A DNA stretch of 60,762 nucleotides from JAHDNZ01 sp036721855 (GCA_036721855.1 DAIMKF010000009.1:1-60762); one strand, 5' to 3'. Shown: positions 1 through 7,947, counted from the stretch's first letter. Notes: generated by a model not told the origin, from the sequence alone. Numbers and translations are program-made.

Positions 1-39
1 AATGAGCTTTTCCCCCACATATTTATGACAAAATGAAAA

Positions 40-74
40 GACCGCTATCCCTAGCTTATCAAGGGATTGCGGTC
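40..74 (-). terminator. Intrinsic terminator after thrS
   Basis: An inverted repeat (GACCGC-ATCCCT arms around an 8-10 nt loop) lies 50 bp beyond the thrS stop codon. On the minus strand it is followed by a T-rich run (TTTTCATTTT), as expected for Rho-independent termination of thrS. Confidence 0.8.
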
Positions 75-125
75 ACTTTTATTGTAGTTTTGGTGTAAAA
101 GTCAGGTTACCTAGGACTAATCTCA

Positions 126-2063
126 TTAATTCTTTTTCAAGGAACTAAATTGGCTTACCTGACTAAGAGACCTAATCTCGGAAACTATACCTTTTATGAA
201 ATCTAAAACACCAATAGAACCTAGATCTCCAAGTGTTCTTGAACGGAGTGCCAGAGTGTTGTTTTCCACTTCTTTGTCTCCAAGAACAATCATATAAGGT
301 ACCTTCTCCAGTTGTGCTGCTCTAATCTTATACCCTAATTTTTCATTGCGGTTATCAACAAAAGCTCGAATAGAACTTTCTGCAAATTCTGTTTGGAGTT
401 TTTTTGCAACTTCAAGATGGGCATCACTGACTGGGATAATCTGCACCTGAACAGGTGCAAGCCAAGTTGGAAAAGCTCCGGCAAAATGCTCTGTTAAAAT
501 GGCAATAAACCTTTCTATACTACCAAAAACGACACGATGGACAACAACTGGTGTGTGCTTTTGCCCATCTTCGGCGATATAACTTAAATTGAAACGCTCA
601 GGTATTAGAAAATCAAGTTGAATAGTACCACACTGCCAGGTTCTACCGAGACAATCTTTGAGATGAAAATCGATCTTGGGACCGTAAAAAGCCCCATCTC
701 CGGCATTAATTTTAAATGGCAAACCTTTTCGTGTTAATGCACCCTTTAGTGCATCGGTTGCTTTTTCCCAAATCTCTGCAGAGCCAAGAGAATTCTCAGG
801 CTTAGTACTTAGTTCAACATGGTATTGGAAACCGAAAACATCACTGTAAACATAATCGATTAGTTCGATTACTCCTATGATCTCACTCTCGATCTGTTCT
901 GGTGTCATAAAGATGTGGGCATCATCCTGTGTAAAGCAGCGTACTCTCATTAAACCATGTAATGTACCGGAAAGCTCATGGCGATGTACAAGTCCTAGCT
1001 CACCATATCTTAAAGGTAAATCGCGGTAACTTATTAATTGTCTTTGGTATAAAAGCATGGCACCGGGACAATTCATAGGTTTTACTGCATAGTTAGTATC
1101 ATCAATAACCGTAAAATACATGTTTTCTCTGTATTTATCCCAATGACCAGAGTTGCGCCAGAGTTGTTCATTAAGAATAATTGGTGTTTTAATCTCCATG
1201 TAACCAGCTTTTTGATGAATCTTACGCCAAAAATCCTCTAAGGCATTCCTTAAAATCATACCTTTGGGATGGAAAAAGGGAAATCCCGGTCCTTCGTCGC
1301 GAACACTATAAAGATCTAGTTCTTTACCTAGCTTTCTATGGTCTCTGCGAGCAGCTTCCTCTATAAGATCAAGGTGCTTTTTTAAACTCTCTTTATCCGC
1401 AAAAGCTGTACCATATATTCTTTGTAACATAGGTCTTTGGCTGTCGCCTCTCCAATAGGCTCCCGCTAAACTTAAAAGTTTAAAAGCTTTGAGTTTTCCG
1501 GTGCTAGGTAAATGAGGTCCGCGGCATAGATCTTCAAATTCACCTTGTCTGTATAGACTGACATTGCCTTCTAGCTCTTCGATTATCTCTGTTTTATATT
1601 GATCCCCTTTAGCTGCAAAGTACGCCAGGGCACTCTTTTGTGGCAGTTCTCTTCTTTCAAAGGGCAGATCTTCAGTAACAATCTTCTGCATTTCAGCTTC
1701 AATGGCTTGAAGATCATTTTCACTCAGTTTTTCCGGTAAATCTATATCATAATAAAAGCCATCTTGAGTTGCTGGACCTATGGCAAATTTGGTCTCTGGA
1801 TATAATCTCTTTATAGCTTGCGCCATAATATGGCTTGCCGAATGCCTGATAACCTCTAGGGCTTCTTCTGACTTTGATGTTATTACCTCAAAGTCTCCAC
1901 CTAGCTCTAGTACTTCATTTAAGTCTACTAACTGACCATCAACCTTGGCACATATTGCAGCCTTTAGAAGGCGTGGGCTGATTGCATTGGCAACATCGGC
2001 TGCAGTCGTTTTACTTCCTTCTATTTCCTTTCTACTTCCATCTGGCAATGTAAAAATTAACAC
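126..2063 (-). CDS. thrS: Threonine--tRNA ligase
   Basis: Class II aminoacyl-tRNA synthetase that charges tRNA-Thr in the cytoplasm. The 645-residue length is the full bacterial size. The domain order is visible: N-terminal TGS domain (residues 1-60), editing domain with the HSASHIMAQAI zinc motif (about 73-83) and CRGPHLPSTG (about 180), then the catalytic core with MNCPGAMLLYQ and RYGELGLVHRHELSG, and a C-terminal anticodon-binding domain (QVQIIPVSD onward). The start is a GTG at 2063, chosen because an AAAGGAGG ribosome site lies just upstream. It stands alone behind a T-box leader and ends in an intrinsic terminator, so it should be induced when charged tRNA-Thr is scarce. Confidence 0.98.
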   Translation of the reverse strand: MLIFTLPDGSRKEIEGSKTTAADVANAISPRLLKAAICAKVDGQLVDLNEVLELGGDFEVITSKSEEALEVIRHSASHIMAQAIKRLYPETKFAIGPATQDGFYYDIDLPEKLSENDLQAIEAEMQKIVTEDLPFERRELPQKSALAYFAAKGDQYKTEIIEELEGNVSLYRQGEFEDLCRGPHLPSTGKLKAFKLLSLAGAYWRGDSQRPMLQRIYGTAFADKESLKKHLDLIEEAARRDHRKLGKELDLYSVRDEGPGFPFFHPKGMILRNALEDFWRKIHQKAGYMEIKTPIILNEQLWRNSGHWDKYRENMYFTVIDDTNYAVKPMNCPGAMLLYQRQLISYRDLPLRYGELGLVHRHELSGTLHGLMRVRCFTQDDAHIFMTPEQIESEIIGVIELIDYVYSDVFGFQYHVELSTKPENSLGSAEIWEKATDALKGALTRKGLPFKINAGDGAFYGPKIDFHLKDCLGRTWQCGTIQLDFLIPERFNLSYIAEDGQKHTPVVVHRVVFGSIERFIAILTEHFAGAFPTWLAPVQVQIIPVSDAHLEVAKKLQTEFAESSIRAFVDNRNEKLGYKIRAAQLEKVPYMIVLGDKEVENNTLALRSRTLGDLGSIGVLDFIKGIVSEIRSLSQVSQFSSLKKN

Positions 2064-2082
2064 CTTTAAGCCTCCTTTAAAA

Positions 2083-2313
2083 TAAAAAAGAACACTTCCT
2101 CAAGGGACGAAGTGCTCCGTGGTTCCACCCTTATTTGCACAAATTGTTCCCACAATTTATGTACTCACTTTTGATAACGGTCCTTGACCGACCCTTTATA
2201 ATTACCTAAAAAGTGTTCCAAAGGGCAGCTATAAGGTGGTCACCTACAAATTAAGAAGCTTTCACCCAAGGCTTCTTTCTCTAATGGCTGTAGGAATCGT
2301 CCTTAATTATCGC
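2083..2313 (-). promoter_or_regulatory. T-box leader of thrS (threonine)
   Basis: The conserved T-box sequence GGGTGGAACCACGG lies at 2117-2130. It overlaps the 5' arm of a terminator (stem at 2090-2098 and 2109-2117, then a T run), so antiterminator and terminator are mutually exclusive. In Stem I the arms CCTACA and TGTAGG pair, and the adjoining internal loop contains TGACCA. This gives ACC (Thr) as specifier followed by a purine, which matches the downstream gene. The specifier assignment is by eye. Confidence 0.9.
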
Positions 2314-2339
2314 TTTTACTAAAATATTTTGCAGATAAA

Positions 2340-2416
<77 letters not shown>

Positions 2417-2441
2417 ATGAATTTCTGCAAGGCTTGTTATT

Positions 2442-2470
2442 ATCTTAGCATCAGTATGGCTTGCTGTCAA
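2442..2470 (-). promoter_or_regulatory. SigA-type promoter for tRNA-Val (and possibly thrS)
   Basis: On the minus strand TTGACA (2470-2465), a 17-bp spacer and TAAGAT (2447-2442) lie about 25 bp upstream of the tRNA. No terminator is visible between the tRNA and the thrS T-box, so the transcript could continue into the thrS leader. Confidence 0.6.
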
Positions 2471-2640
2471 CTGATTCGAAAACTTTTAGCCTGTTCTTTG
2501 TCTTAAAAAAGCAAGCCGTTTTTAACATTTTTTTTAATCCCACCCTATAAGGATTTAATAGGCAGTTTCAATTTCCCCTTAGAAAAATATACACAACAAA
2601 ATTAATTGTCAAGGTCTGAGTCATACTAAAAAAGGGAGGG

Positions 2641-2832
2641 ATGAGCATCGCCAGAGAAAAAGTTGCCTCAGATGCCCTTAAATTAGAAGCTGCCCGTCGC
2701 CTTGGCCTTAGCCAGAAACTTCTTAACGAGGGCTGGAGTAACATGACATCAGGCGAAATAGGAGCAATTGTCAGAGAGATGATCCTAATGGGTGAAGCTA
2801 CTCTTTATGACGATCTTCCTAAGCTCTACTAA
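2641..2832 (+). CDS. Alpha/beta-type small acid-soluble spore protein (SASP)
   Basis: SASPs coat and protect DNA in the dormant spore. The 63-residue product shows the family pattern: ALKLEAARRLGL near the N-terminus (compare KLEIAxELG), then MTSGEIGAIVREMILMGEATL matching the conserved TSxxxGxxGGxMVKxM segment. It is divergent: the germination-protease cleavage region reads KLEAARR instead of the usual E-IA context, and one of the paired glycines is lost. The ATG is the only in-frame start candidate in the N-terminal region, yet its GGGAGGG ribosome site ends immediately before it, which is unusually tight. It is the only plus-strand gene here and converges on the gene that follows, with a shared terminator between them. 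Confidence 0.8.
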   Translation: MSIAREKVASDALKLEAARRLGLSQKLLNEGWSNMTSGEIGAIVREMILMGEATLYDDLPKLY

Positions 2833-2834
2833 CC

Positions 2835-2860
2835 AAGGCAGGGTTTTTTATCCCTGCCTT
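2835..2860. terminator. Bidirectional terminator between convergent genes
   Basis: A perfect 9-bp stem (AAGGCAGGG / CCCTGCCTT) has a T-rich loop and is followed by TTTTTT on the plus strand. It sits between the stop codons of the SASP gene and the minus-strand gene at 2861, so it can serve both. Confidence 0.75.
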
Positions 2861-3169
2861 CTAAATTTTTTCCAAGCTACCATGCACTTTTTCCAATTTC
2901 AAGATAACATCGCCTTCTTTGGCACTAGCTGAAACGTTATAGCCAACATCACCTGCTTCAATGTTTAGATCTCCATTGTCGACAGTAATATTTAGATCAT
3001 GCCCAACTTCACTTATAATAAGACTTAGGCTCTCTTTGGGATTGACTAAATTAACTGTTAAATTACCAGAGATCTGACTGATTTCAAAAACCGCCAGCTT
3101 TTCTCTTAGGGCTTTTAATTCCTCATCAAGTTCATTGATTCTTTTTAGCAGATAACCTTCATCAATCAC
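2861..3169 (-). CDS. Hypothetical coiled-coil / beta-rich small protein
   Basis: I do not recognise this 102-residue protein. Residues about 5-30 (LLKRINELDEELKALREKLAVFE) form a clear heptad coiled coil. The rest alternates hydrophobic and polar residues (NLTVNLVN, LNITVDNGDLNIEAGDVGYNVSASAKEGDVILKLEKV) and should be a small all-beta domain. There is no signal peptide or membrane segment. It starts 25 bp after the namZ stop on the same strand with an AAAGGGG ribosome site, so it is probably the last gene of the namZ transcript. Confidence 0.7.
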   Translation of the reverse strand: MIDEGYLLKRINELDEELKALREKLAVFEISQISGNLTVNLVNPKESLSLIISEVGHDLNITVDNGDLNIEAGDVGYNVSASAKEGDVILKLEKVHGSLEKI

Positions 3170-3194
3170 AGCTTAACCCCTTTCAATTATAATC

Positions 3195-4391
3195 TTAGTA
3201 AAGAAGATACTTTTCCCGTAACCTTAAAAACCACGCTTGCTTTTCTTGCCAAGTTAATAAAAGTTTTTCTAAAGAACCATGCTCAGTAATAACTTTTCGA
3301 GTCTTGTCCGAACCAAGGAGTCTGTCAAAATGAGCTTCGTTCCATACAAAATGAGTAGGATACAACTCATAGAGAGTTTGAATGATATAAATTCCCGTTT
3401 CTATTGGCCGAAACAATTCTCTATCGGTAACTATTATCCTTGCTCCCTGACATTTTTTCCCTTCCCATTTCGAAGTTGAGGGTGTAAAACTGACTGTTTC
3501 AAATTTACAGCCTGAAAGATTAAGAGAGTTTAATTTTTCAGACAGTTTTTCATTAATAAACGGAGCTCCAAATACTTCAAAGGGGGTAGCTGTGCCTCTG
3601 CCTTCAGAGATATTAGTCCCTTCCAAGAAACAAAGACCGGGGTAAACGGAGGCTGCCTGTAGAGAACGTATATTTGGCGAAGGGTTGACCCATTTGAGAT
3701 TAGTCTTATCAAACCATTGACCTCGTTGCCAGTTTTTCATAGGTACCACAGTCAGATGGCAATTGATGAAAAACTCCTGATTAAAAAGCTTAGCTAACTC
3801 TCCTACCGTCATTCCATGGGTAATAGGAAGAGGATATTTCCCTACAAATGAAGCAAAAGACATTTCTAAAATCGGTCCTGCCACCTTGTGGCCACCTAAT
3901 GGATTAGGTCGATCCAAGACCATAAACTCTTTACCAAAACTAGCACAAGCTTCCATGGCGTTAGCCATAGTATAGATATAGGTATAAAAGCGTGCTCCAA
4001 TATCCTGTATGTCAAAGATAAGAACATCTATCTGATTTAACATTTCTCTGGTAGGCTTAAGGGTTTTTCCATAGAGACTAAAAACCGGAAGGCCTGTTTG
4101 GGAATCTACATAATCTGCTACACCTTCACCAGCATCTTTATCACCCCTAAACCCATGTTCAGGTGCGAAAATGGCTGTAAGATTAATCTCTTTATGGTCA
4201 TAAAAAAGATCAATAATCGATTGTCCGTTTCGATTAATGCCAGTAGGATTAGTTATAACACCAACCCTTTTGCCTTGTAACAGTTTTGGATTTTCAAGCA
4301 AAACCTCAAGACCTATCATAATCTTACCGCAAACATGACTGCTTAATAAAACTAAAATAAATACAATAACTATAAACGGTTTTTTTAGCAC
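3195..4391 (-). CDS. namZ: Exo-beta-N-acetylmuramidase NamZ-type (DUF1343)
   Basis: Family members (GH171, formerly DUF1343) release terminal MurNAc from peptidoglycan fragments outside the cell. Residues 1-22 are a signal peptide (KKPFIVIVFILVLLSSHVCG), so the enzyme should be exported. Family hallmarks are visible: GKRVGVITNPTGINR, FAPEHGFRGDKDAGEGV, DSQTGLPVFSLYGKTLKP, VLIFDIQDIGARFYTYIYTM, DRPNPLGG and EGRGTATPFEVFGAP. The 398-residue length is normal. It starts with GTG at 4391, and its AAAGGGGG ribosome site lies inside the 3' arm of a 15-bp hairpin (4394-4439), so translation may be restricted. It follows the ABC permease gene on the same strand. The family assignment is firm; the substrate in this organism is inferred. 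Confidence 0.9.
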   Translation of the reverse strand: MLKKPFIVIVFILVLLSSHVCGKIMIGLEVLLENPKLLQGKRVGVITNPTGINRNGQSIIDLFYDHKEINLTAIFAPEHGFRGDKDAGEGVADYVDSQTGLPVFSLYGKTLKPTREMLNQIDVLIFDIQDIGARFYTYIYTMANAMEACASFGKEFMVLDRPNPLGGHKVAGPILEMSFASFVGKYPLPITHGMTVGELAKLFNQEFFINCHLTVVPMKNWQRGQWFDKTNLKWVNPSPNIRSLQAASVYPGLCFLEGTNISEGRGTATPFEVFGAPFINEKLSEKLNSLNLSGCKFETVSFTPSTSKWEGKKCQGARIIVTDRELFRPIETGIYIIQTLYELYPTHFVWNEAHFDRLLGSDKTRKVITEHGSLEKLLLTWQEKQAWFLRLREKYLLY

Positions 4392-4393
4392 AA

Positions 4394-4439
4394 GAAAGCC
4401 CCCTTTCTGTTTAATAATTCGCCTAGAAAGGGGGCTTTC
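4394..4439 (-). promoter_or_regulatory. 15-bp hairpin covering the namZ ribosome binding site
   Basis: Perfect arms (GAAAGCCCCCTTTCT at 4394-4408 and its complement at 4425-4439) flank a 16-nt loop between the ABC permease stop and the namZ start. On the minus strand no T run follows, so it is a poor terminator in that direction, and the 3' arm holds the namZ Shine-Dalgarno. Confidence 0.7.
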
Positions 4440-4441
4440 CT

Positions 4442-5233
4442 TTATCTAAGATTCTGCACAAGAAACCTTTCCAAAATAGCTACCAGTATATACAAAACCG
4501 CAGATAAGAGACACAAAACAATGATGGATGCCATTACTAAAGTAAGCTGAAAAACCTGCCCTCCGTAGACAATTAGAAAGCCTAGTCCTGCTTGGGAAAC
4601 TAGAAATTCCCCTACAATAATGCCTACCAAAGATAAACCTACATTCACCTTTAAAGCGCCAACAATTGAGGGAATCGCTGATGGCAGGACAACTTTAGCT
4701 AATATCTGATTGCGTTTGGCTCCAAAACTTTGGAGAAGTTTAATCTTATCCGGGTCTGTTTCCTTAAATCCGGTATGAACCATCATCACAGTAACTATAA
4801 CCGATATTGCCAGTGCCATAGCCACTATAGCTTTAGGTCCACTACCCATCCAAACGATAAAAATTGGCCCAAGGGCTACTTTAGGAATGCTGTTTAAGAC
4901 AACCAGATATGGATCTAAGACTTCACTTAAAAAAGGCGAAAGCCACAAAAAAACTGCAACTATAACTCCCAGTAAAGTGCCAAGACTAAAGCCTACCACA
5001 GTTTCATATGTTGTTACCCAAAGATGCCAAAATAGTTCTTTCGATTTACTCATTTTAACGATCAGTTTTAAAATCCTTCCCGGCGAAGAAAAGACAAATC
5101 CATCAAGATAACCTTTGGTTACACCAATTTCCCAGCAAAAAAGAAAGGCTACTAAAAGTATAATCTGCATAAGTATCTTCAAGATCTTTTTTTCCCTCAC
5201 TGACCTTTGATAAAAAAGCAGCCCTTCACTCAT
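4442..5233 (-). CDS. ABC transporter permease, NitT/TauT (SsuC/TauC) family
   Basis: Integral membrane subunit of an importer in the nitrate/sulfonate/taurine/thiamine-precursor superfamily. The 263-residue protein has about six hydrophobic segments (for example ILMQIILLVAFLFCWEIGVT near 20-40, ILVAILERFL at the end) and the EAA-type ATPase-docking loop around residue 170 (LLQSFGAKRNQILAKVVLPSA). The ATG overlaps the stop of the ATPase 3' half (5226), so it was built to be translationally coupled to the ATPase. With that gene currently split, this permease has no intact partner in the window. Confidence 0.92.
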   Translation of the reverse strand: MSEGLLFYQRSVREKKILKILMQIILLVAFLFCWEIGVTKGYLDGFVFSSPGRILKLIVKMSKSKELFWHLWVTTYETVVGFSLGTLLGVIVAVFLWLSPFLSEVLDPYLVVLNSIPKVALGPIFIVWMGSGPKAIVAMALAISVIVTVMMVHTGFKETDPDKIKLLQSFGAKRNQILAKVVLPSAIPSIVGALKVNVGLSLVGIIVGEFLVSQAGLGFLIVYGGQVFQLTLVMASIIVLCLLSAVLYILVAILERFLVQNLR

Positions 5234-5722
5234 CGATATCCAACTCCCGCCATATTAATTGGAAAAATTCACCAAAACGTTTGGCAGCTCTTGGTTTAAA
5301 GTAAGGATCTGCCCATGTTTCACCCAGATCAATTCGAAAATCAGCTTTGATGCATCCAGGTCTTTTCGATAGCACAACCACCCGATCACTCATGGCAACT
5401 GCCTCGGAGATATCATGTGTTACCAAAATAGCAGTTTTCCCTTCTTGCCTTAGAATAAAAGCTACTTCTTCTTCTAGTCGAAGACGGATCTGATAATCTA
5501 ATGCTGAAAATGGTTCGTCTAACAGTAGTACTTCCGGATCCATAGCCAGTGTACGGATAAGTGCAACTCTTTGTCGCATACCACCTGAGAGTTCTCTAGG
5601 GTAGTGATGTTCAAAACCACTCAAGCCATACTTGGTTAACATTTCTTTCACAGCAACAGTACGGTTTTTTATCTTGCGTACTTCCAAACCTAATCTGGCA
5701 TTTTGCCAAATTGTTCTCCAGG
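5226..5722 (-). pseudogene. ABC transporter ATPase, 3' half (split by the element)
   Basis: C-terminal part of the ATPase for the NitT/TauT-type importer. Counting in the rejoined protein, it holds the signature motif LSGGMRQR (about 135-142), Walker B VLLLDEPFSALD and the switch histidine in VTHDIS, but it lacks Walker A. Reading back to the repeat gives PWRTIWQNARLGLEV, the normal continuation of an ABC Q-loop. The half therefore begins at the direct repeat, not at the internal TTG (5687) that could start a 153-residue fragment. Joined to 7952-8222 it makes a 768-nt, 255-codon frame plus stop. It is called a pseudogene only in the present arrangement; excision would restore it. Confidence 0.9.
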
Positions 5723-5866
5723 GAAAGAGGTGGAACTCTTTAGACAGTTAGTTCCTTTAATCTCTTTCTTTTGTTCCAAAACCTCATTTTGATATTGTTT
5801 AAGAAGTTGATTTATTCTCAAAACAACAGGTTCAATGTTTGCGGGATAGTGGTTTATTATCTTCAT
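5690..5866 (-). CDS. Tiny ORF (58 aa) at the element edge, unknown
   Basis: The sequence starts MKIINHYPANIEPV, continues with a helical charged stretch (LRINQLLKQYQNEVLEQKKEIKG) and ends GEQFGKMPD. The ATG at 5866 has GGGGAGGG 6-8 nt upstream. The frame runs through the attachment repeat into the ATPase 3' half in another frame, so its last 11 residues are host-encoded. In the excised circle the same frame would continue past the repeat with NINHLNRIAQYVFGLL, giving 64 residues. No family is recognised. Position and size would suit a recombination directionality factor, but that is speculation. The ribosome site lies inside a terminator-like hairpin, which lowers confidence that it is translated. 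Confidence 0.35.
   Translation of the reverse strand: MKIINHYPANIEPVVLRINQLLKQYQNEVLEQKKEIKGTNCLKSSTSFPGEQFGKMPD
5723..5733. repeat. Attachment-site direct repeat, copy 1
   Basis: GAAAGAGGTGG on the plus strand, identical to 7952-7962. It marks the junction between the ATPase 3' half and the inserted element. Confidence 0.85.
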
Positions 5867-5909
5867 AAAAATACCCTCCCCTTTATATTTATTAAGGGAG
5901 GGTATTTTT
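5867..5909. terminator. Hairpin terminator after the Ppx/GppA-like gene
   Basis: A 14-bp perfect stem (AAAAATACCCTCCC / GGGAGGGTATTTTT) with a 15-nt loop sits 5 bp past the stop of the Ppx/GppA-like gene. T runs follow on both strands. Its 3' arm on the minus strand also contains the GGGAGGG that would serve the tiny ORF. Confidence 0.75.
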
Positions 5910-5913
5910 TAGA

Positions 5914-6753
5914 TTAAGGTTTGCGTAGTAAAATACGATCGTAAAATAAAGCACCATGCCTAGTACCCCATCCACTTACCAACATCTGATCAAGAAAATA
6001 ATAGTCCAGGACATCTAAAAAATAGCCGAGGCTTTGCTCTTTACGTACTCTTCTTTTAAGATCCTCTTTTTTAATTACAAAACCATTGACCTCTTCCAGA
6101 CGATATTCCGGTTTAGCACTTTGTAAGAAAGCAAGCTGAGTGACAACAGAACCCATCCCAATTATATATTGGAGACCTTTTGGTCTTCTTTTGTCTAGCT
6201 CATGAATAGTTGGAAAGTTTAAGATGAGTTCTTCTGCAAACTTACGTCTATTTTCGTGGTAGTTCAAAGAACCAAAACCCGTAAAACTCCTGGCATTTTC
6301 AATAACCAAGAGATCCTCAAAGCGGTAACCTAAGCTTAGTTCAAGACTGCCTCCCCCTTGATCAATTACTATAACTCTCTGATTTTCTTTTATTGATGCT
6401 TGTGAAAGGATTCCAGCCGCAAAACTATAGTAGGCCTCATTAATGCCTGAGATTATACGAAAGCTGGGAAAATAACATCTTACCTGAGTACTTAGTTCGG
6501 GGTGTTGCCTAAAAACTTCAGTACCAAAGGCGATAACATCAGAAGGGTTTATTTTCATTTTTTTGATAATAAAAGCAAATGATTTTAGAGCTTGTTTTAA
6601 CCGCTCTATGGCATTATCATCGAGATTATTTCCAAGCATCGTGAGAAAGCCTCTCGAAATATGTACATGGATTGAACTACGATTAACATCAGCAATTAAA
6701 AGTCTCGCTGCTCGCGAGCCCAGATCAATAACAGCCTTTAGCACTTTTTTCAC
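5914..6753 (-). CDS. Ppx/GppA-family phosphatase-like protein (element cargo)
   Basis: Family members hydrolyse polyphosphate or pppGpp and have the actin/hexokinase ASKHA fold. Visible motifs: AVIDLGSRAARLLIADV (phosphate-1 loop, residues 7-23), ATE-like FGTEVFRQHPE, ISGINEAYYSFAAGI, the nucleotide-binding IDQGGGSLELSLG (about 150) and the C-terminal VSGWGTRHGALFYD. At 279 residues it is a single-core version without the extra HD-like domain of long Ppx proteins. The phosphate-1 loop SRAAR replaces the usual SNSxR, and IDQGGGS replaces DIGGGS, so activity is not certain. It lies wholly inside the element, divergent from the recombinase by about 70 bp, and so travels as cargo. The substrate is unknown. 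Confidence 0.8.
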   Translation of the reverse strand: MKKVLKAVIDLGSRAARLLIADVNRSSIHVHISRGFLTMLGNNLDDNAIERLKQALKSFAFIIKKMKINPSDVIAFGTEVFRQHPELSTQVRCYFPSFRIISGINEAYYSFAAGILSQASIKENQRVIVIDQGGGSLELSLGYRFEDLLVIENARSFTGFGSLNYHENRRKFAEELILNFPTIHELDKRRPKGLQYIIGMGSVVTQLAFLQSAKPEYRLEEVNGFVIKKEDLKRRVRKEQSLGYFLDVLDYYFLDQMLVSGWGTRHGALFYDRILLRKP

Positions 6754-6825
6754 CCCATTGTGTTTTAGTTTGATTCTAAGGTCTCATTTCCTGCCAGAAA
6801 TAATAATCTCTATAGGGTGATTTTA

Positions 6826-7947
6826 ATGAATGTTCTGCTCTATGCCAGAGTTTCTACAGATGCCCAAGCTCAGCTTGGCCATTCTTTAGAAGCTCAAATT
6901 ATTACCATGCGTGAATATGCTAATAAGATGGGCTGGTTAATAGTTGGTGAATATATTGACCGTGGTATCTCAGGCCGTTCCAATGAAAGACCAGCTTTTT
7001 TAGCCATGATTAATTTGGCCACAACTCCACGTGCAAATATAGGAGCTATCCTTGTGCATAAGTTTGATCGTTTCAGTCGAAGCCGAGAAGATGCTGTTTT
7101 TTATAAAGCTCTTCTTAAAAAAAAAGGAGTCTCTGTTGTTAGTATTACTGAACCTGTCGAAGACTCACCGGCAGGGCTGTTAGTCGAGGGAATCTTAGAA
7201 ACAATTGCTGAATTTTATTCGCGAAATTTAGCTGAAGAAGTAAAAAAAGGTCAGCTTCAAGTCGCCATAAAAGGCCTTAATCAGTCTGAAGCACCTTTTG
7301 GTTACAAATCAGAAAGTGGTGTTTTGAAAATTAACCCTCTTGATGCCGAGATAGTACGCTCTATCTTTAAAAACTGCTTGGAAAACTATTCCTATCGCCA
7401 GATTGCTCGGAATATAGAATCAAATTATCAAAAAAAACTTCACCCCTCAACCATTGCCTACATTCTGAAAAACCAGGCCTATCTGGGACACAGAATATGG
7501 AACCGAAGGTGCAAAGATGGCTCTATACGTCCTGAATCGGAATGGATTATTGCTCTAAACTCTCATGAACCAATAATAAACCTAGCTACTTTTGCCAAGG
7601 TGCAAAAGATCTTAGCTGCTAAAAAGCGGCCCACAACAACCCATTTATTTTCCAGACTCTGCCAGTGTAATAATTGCAAAAACACTCTTTCCTGCTACAG
7701 TCAAGGAAATAAAGTCAGGCTATCGTGTAGAAAAAAAGACTGTCCCGGTGTCTCGATCCTTGAATCAAAGCTTGAAAAACATGTCTTTGAAAGTCTGGCA
7801 GTGCTTTACCACCATGCTAGCCCTCATAAAGGGTATAATATCTTCCAATTTGAAAACAAAGATATAAAACGTCTGCTTCTGTTGGCCACAATTCAAACCA
7901 TCATAGTAGGCCAAAAACATATTGAGCTATTCTATTTAAATGATTAA
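6826..7947 (+). CDS. Serine site-specific recombinase (integrase/excisionase type)
   Basis: A resolvase/invertase catalytic domain comes first (YARVSTDAQ, nucleophile Ser10; SLEAQ; the arginine motif KFDRFSRSREDA), then a Recombinase domain (APFGYKSESGVLKINPLDAEIVRSIF), then a zinc ribbon (CQCNNC ... SCRKKDC). The product is 373 residues from the ATG at 6826, chosen because AGGGTGA lies 5 nt upstream; an in-frame GTG at 6817 is inside that ribosome site. This is short for a large serine integrase (450-600 residues is common), mainly because the coiled-coil region after the zinc ribbon is reduced. The gene ends 4 bp from the 7952 repeat, the usual placement next to attL/attR. It presumably recombines the two 11-bp repeats; this is inferred. 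Confidence 0.93.
   Translation: MNVLLYARVSTDAQAQLGHSLEAQIITMREYANKMGWLIVGEYIDRGISGRSNERPAFLAMINLATTPRANIGAILVHKFDRFSRSREDAVFYKALLKKKGVSVVSITEPVEDSPAGLLVEGILETIAEFYSRNLAEEVKKGQLQVAIKGLNQSEAPFGYKSESGVLKINPLDAEIVRSIFKNCLENYSYRQIARNIESNYQKKLHPSTIAYILKNQAYLGHRIWNRRCKDGSIRPESEWIIALNSHEPIINLATFAKVQKILAAKKRPTTTHLFSRLCQCNNCKNTLSCYSQGNKVRLSCRKKDCPGVSILESKLEKHVFESLAVLYHHASPHKGYNIFQFENKDIKRLLLLATIQTIIVGQKHIELFYLND

Noticed and set aside
2599..2628. SigG-like promoter (CATACTA at 2622-2628) for the SASP gene
   Set aside because: No GNATA-like -35 box at the right distance, and transcription would start inside the ribosome site only a few bases before the ATG.
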